Shown one piece after another: positions 62,138 to 64,000 of a stretch of DNA of 64,000 bases. Position 1 is the stretch's first letter. Every line of letters starts with the position of its first letter. The stretch covers positions 372,001-436,000 of the forward strand of contig JABTUM010000004.1 in the NCBI GenBank assembly GCA_015075375.1, given 5' to 3'. The position numbers and the translations under genes are program-made. The stretch comes from Planctomycetota bacterium (GTDB taxonomy: Bacteria; Planctomycetota; SZUA-567; H5-PLA8). Below the pieces are notes generated by a model. It saw nothing but the letters and a program-made list of their open reading frames with translations, had not been told where the DNA came from and did no database searches.

Positions 62138-62593
62138 TCACACGCCGAACTGGTTGAAGTGATGGTCCAAGTGCATGCCGTGGACGCGCCGCCAGTACCG
62201 CAGCGTCAACTTTCCGAACATAGGATGCAGCGTCTTCCGCGTGGGGTTCTGCTCCAGGGCCACGCAGAAACGCTCCAGCGCCGCTTTGACCTTCAGGCGC
62301 TCGGCTTCGAAATCGCCCGCGGCATCGCCCATGAAATAATCGGGCACCTTGATCTTGCCCTTCGGCCAAGGCAGAACATGGTAGGCGAGGAACCGGAAGA
62401 GCACGCGCAATACCGGGATGCTCTCGTCCTTGCACGGCAACTCTTCGAGCGTCAGTTCGAACGTACGCGTCAGGTGTGCAAGCAGGCCGATGGGCGTAAG
62501 GCTGCCCCAGCGCCGTGCGCTGTCCGGTCGCAACGCGTCGAGCCGCGCTTCGTAGTGCGCCAGCGTCGCGCGTTCGAGCAGAATGACGCCCAT
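62138..62593 (-). CDS. DinB/DUF1569-like four-helix protein
   Basis: 151 residues. The helix pattern and the conserved HPMFGKLTLRYWRRVHGMHLDHHFNQFGV region (His/Trp-rich C-terminal helix with two metal-type His residues) match the DUF1569/DinB superfamily. TPIGLLAHLTRTFELT supplies a further His. DinB-type proteins bind metal ions and often act as thiol transferases or in maturation. It is convergent with the phosphatase gene. Confidence 0.7.
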   Translation of the reverse strand: MGVILLERATLAHYEARLDALRPDSARRWGSLTPIGLLAHLTRTFELTLEELPCKDESIPVLRVLFRFLAYHVLPWPKGKIKVPDYFMGDAAGDFEAERLKVKAALERFCVALEQNPTRKTLHPMFGKLTLRYWRRVHGMHLDHHFNQFGV

Positions 62594-62658
62594 CCGAACC
62601 GTCCCTCCCCGGACAGGGTCATACTCCCCGGCATGTGTTTAAGGTAAGGCAGAATCGC

Positions 62659-63240
62659 TCAAGCCAGGATCGCGAGCCCTACGCGCAGGCTTTCACGGAT
62701 GGCCTGAGGATCGGGGCGAGATTTGACATGCACGGCCAGGCCTTGCAGAAAACAGGCGAGATAGCGCGCCAACGCCACGGGTTCGTGGCGCACCGATAAT
62801 TCCCCGCGCGCCGCGGCGGCTTGCAGGCGCTCCCGGAAAAAGCCTTCCAGGCGGTCCATCGCTTCCCGCGTGCAACTGCGCATCCGCTCGCAGCGCGGCG
62901 AAAGCTCCACGATCGCATTAACCAGGAAGCATCCGCGCCAAGCCTCGCCGCGCTCGGCCTGTTCGGCAAAGTCTTCGAAGAACGTGCGCAACCCTTGCAA
63001 CGGATCGGATGCGGCGAGCGCGGCTTCGAGCTTTTCGGCGATGACGCGGTCCAGATAGCGGTTCAGCGCGCGCTGAAAAAGCGCATGCTTATCGCCGAAA
63101 GTCTCGTACATGCTCCCGCGGTTGATCCCCATGTGGTCGACCAGATTCTGAATGCTGGTCGCCTCGTAACCCTGGCGCCAAAAGAGATCCATCGCGCGAT
63201 CCAGCACCTCGGTCTGATCGAATGCTTTCGGGCGCGCCAT
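62659..63240 (-). CDS. TetR/AcrR-family transcriptional repressor
   Basis: 193 residues from ATG 63240 (a longer reading starts further upstream). The N-terminal DNA-binding domain reads TEVLDRAMDLFWRQGYEATSIQNLVDHMGINRGSMYETFGDKHALFQRAL, the TetR HTH layout. The C-terminal regulatory domain is helical with CFLVNAIVELSPRCERMR. It is the only gene between the DinB-like gene and a long inverted repeat upstream; its target may lie outside the window. Confidence 0.93.
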   Translation of the reverse strand: MARPKAFDQTEVLDRAMDLFWRQGYEATSIQNLVDHMGINRGSMYETFGDKHALFQRALNRYLDRVIAEKLEAALAASDPLQGLRTFFEDFAEQAERGEAWRGCFLVNAIVELSPRCERMRSCTREAMDRLEGFFRERLQAAAARGELSVRHEPVALARYLACFLQGLAVHVKSRPDPQAIRESLRVGLAILA

Positions 63241-63603
63241 CCTGCTTGTCCTTCTCTCTCTATCGTCAGCTCGGAAAGATAGGCCCGTCCCGGCGGAAGG
63301 GGGAGTCGGGGAGGGAGCCCTGACATCCGCCGGGAACGGGCCTGCCCGGTTCAATCGGTCGCTCGAAAGCCCAAGCCATTAAAGCCGCTACCACTCGGCG
63401 CTCTCCGCCATGATCCTGAAATACCGGGTCACGCGAAGATTACGCTTGCGAGGATTCAGCACGGCCTGTGCCAAAATGAAATCTGGAAATTAGAAGGAGT
63501 TGCAAGATGGCGCGGAATGCTTTGACGGGAGAATGTACAGCCTCGCGCACGGACGTTGTACAGCCGCCGTCCGTGCCGCCGGCCAGGATCCAACTCGCGC
63601 GAA
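63241..63603. other. Intergenic region with long hairpin upstream of the TetR gene
   Basis: About 360 bp without a gene. It contains the long inverted repeat at 63281-63343, a GAAGGAG at about 63494 and weak AT-rich stretches. The plus strand near 63506 starts MARNALTGE-like short frames that I do not support as genes. Confidence 0.45.
63281..63343. repeat. Long inverted repeat (18-bp arms)
   Basis: AGGCCCGTCCCGGCGGA (63281-63297) pairs with TCCGCCGGGAACGGGCCT (63326-63343) over 17 bp with one bulged base. The loop of 28 nt contains GGAGTCGGGGAGG, shared with the hairpin at 13261-13304. No T-run follows on either side, so it is probably a dispersed structural element, not a terminator, although a regulatory site near the TetR promoter is possible. 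Confidence 0.75.
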
Positions 63604-64000
63604 TTACGATGCGGCCGTCGCGTGAGCGGGCTTCGGCTTCGCCTGCTCGGCGTTGTGGCGAATGATATTGCCTTCGACCATGTAGATCACGTCTTCCGAA
63701 ATATTCGTGCAGTGATCGGCGATGCGCTCGAGGTTGCGGCTGATCGAGAGGTAATGCAGCAGATCGTCGAGGTGATCCGGATTTTTGCGGATCGCATCCT
63801 TAATCCACGTATACATGCGCCGGTGCAGGCCATCCACCACGTCGTCCGATGCAAGCACCTGCCGGGACATCTCGGGATCGAGATTGACCAGCGCGTCGAG
63901 GCTCTTCTTGAGCATCTCCAGAACCTTGGCGCAGAGTTCGGGCAGGTCGTAGGGCACCGGTAATTGCTCGCGCCCGGCCAGGAACAGCGTCCGTTCGGCG
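63604..64000 (-). CDS. phoU: Phosphate transport regulator PhoU, 3' part (gene continues beyond the right edge)
   Basis: The open frame enters from the right edge; about 132 residues are visible. It contains AERTLFLAGREQLPVPYDLPELC, the repeat-like helical unit VLEMLKKSLDALVNLDPEMSRQVL, and DLLHYLSISRNLERIADHCTNISEDVIYMVEGNIIRHN with the conserved acidic/aromatic metal-ligand residues (ExxxD) of the second PhoU repeat. PhoU couples the Pst phosphate transporter to the PhoR kinase. The start and any pst genes lie outside the window. Confidence 0.94.
   Translation of the reverse strand, partial: AERTLFLAGREQLPVPYDLPELCAKVLEMLKKSLDALVNLDPEMSRQVLASDDVVDGLHRRMYTWIKDAIRKNPDHLDDLLHYLSISRNLERIADHCTNISEDVIYMVEGNIIRHNAEQAKPKPAHATAAS

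Overview
The window is a GC-rich (mostly above 65 %), densely coded bacterial chromosome segment with about 50 genes on both strands. Several traits point to the PVC superphylum, most likely Planctomycetota or a close relative such as Lentisphaerota. These are futalosine-pathway menaquinone synthesis (MqnA), many sugar-phosphate isomerase and phytanoyl-CoA-dioxygenase paralogues with AraC regulators, a sialate O-acetylesterase, a terpene-cyclase-fold protein with an N-terminal membrane anchor, an ABC-2 permease/CPBP protease fusion, and several secreted proteins of unknown family. The lineage is an inference from gene content; the window holds no rRNA.

Layout. 1-6 kb: the end of tatC, a HEAT-repeat protein, a sugar-phosphate isomerase and a secreted hydrolase-like protein. 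6-12 kb: a minus-strand chaperone block in the order groEL (Asp/His tail), groES, a divergent second groEL, dnaJ, grpE. 12-18.3 kb: a second isomerase, thpR, mqnA, an AT-richer SUFU-like gene, icd and an exported protein. 18.3-21.4 kb: an accessory stretch with three direct ~170-bp repeats around low-GC orphan genes, two copies of a three-hairpin repeat and a parS-like palindrome. 21.5-24.4 kb: rpsA with a strong terminator, then a two-gene receiver-domain operon. 24.7-28.7 kb: tRNA-Val, an ABC exporter ending in a copy of the tRNA-Val 3' half, a small gene and tRNA-Leu.

28.7-42.6 kb: a diguanylate cyclase carrying a glycogen-binding-type domain, a 1176-residue membrane protein with a hexanucleotide minisatellite, a ferredoxin, a five-gene Mla-type lipid-transport operon with three different MCE proteins, a UGT-type glycosyltransferase and a small exported coiled-coil protein. 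42.8-50.5 kb: carbohydrate and small-molecule metabolism (uronate-isomerase-like protein, PhyH oxygenase with divergent AraC regulator, lipoprotein, GT4 glycosyltransferase, sialate O-acetylesterase). 50.6-64 kb: a membrane-anchored Cys-Cys repeat protein, the toroid protein, an Lhr-type helicase, a second PhyH/PhyH/AraC cluster, a lipoprotein, a SMUG1-type uracil-DNA glycosylase, a phosphatase/cytochrome c' fusion, a DinB-like protein, a TetR regulator and a truncated phoU.

Most of the window is core housekeeping plus polysaccharide-oriented metabolism. The most unusual parts are the repeat/cassette region at 18.3-20.6 kb, the tRNA-flanked exporter, and several domain fusions or low-complexity proteins: GGDEF plus CBM48-like, phosphatase plus cytochrome c', the Cys-Cys repeat protein and the GroEL with an Asp/His tail.
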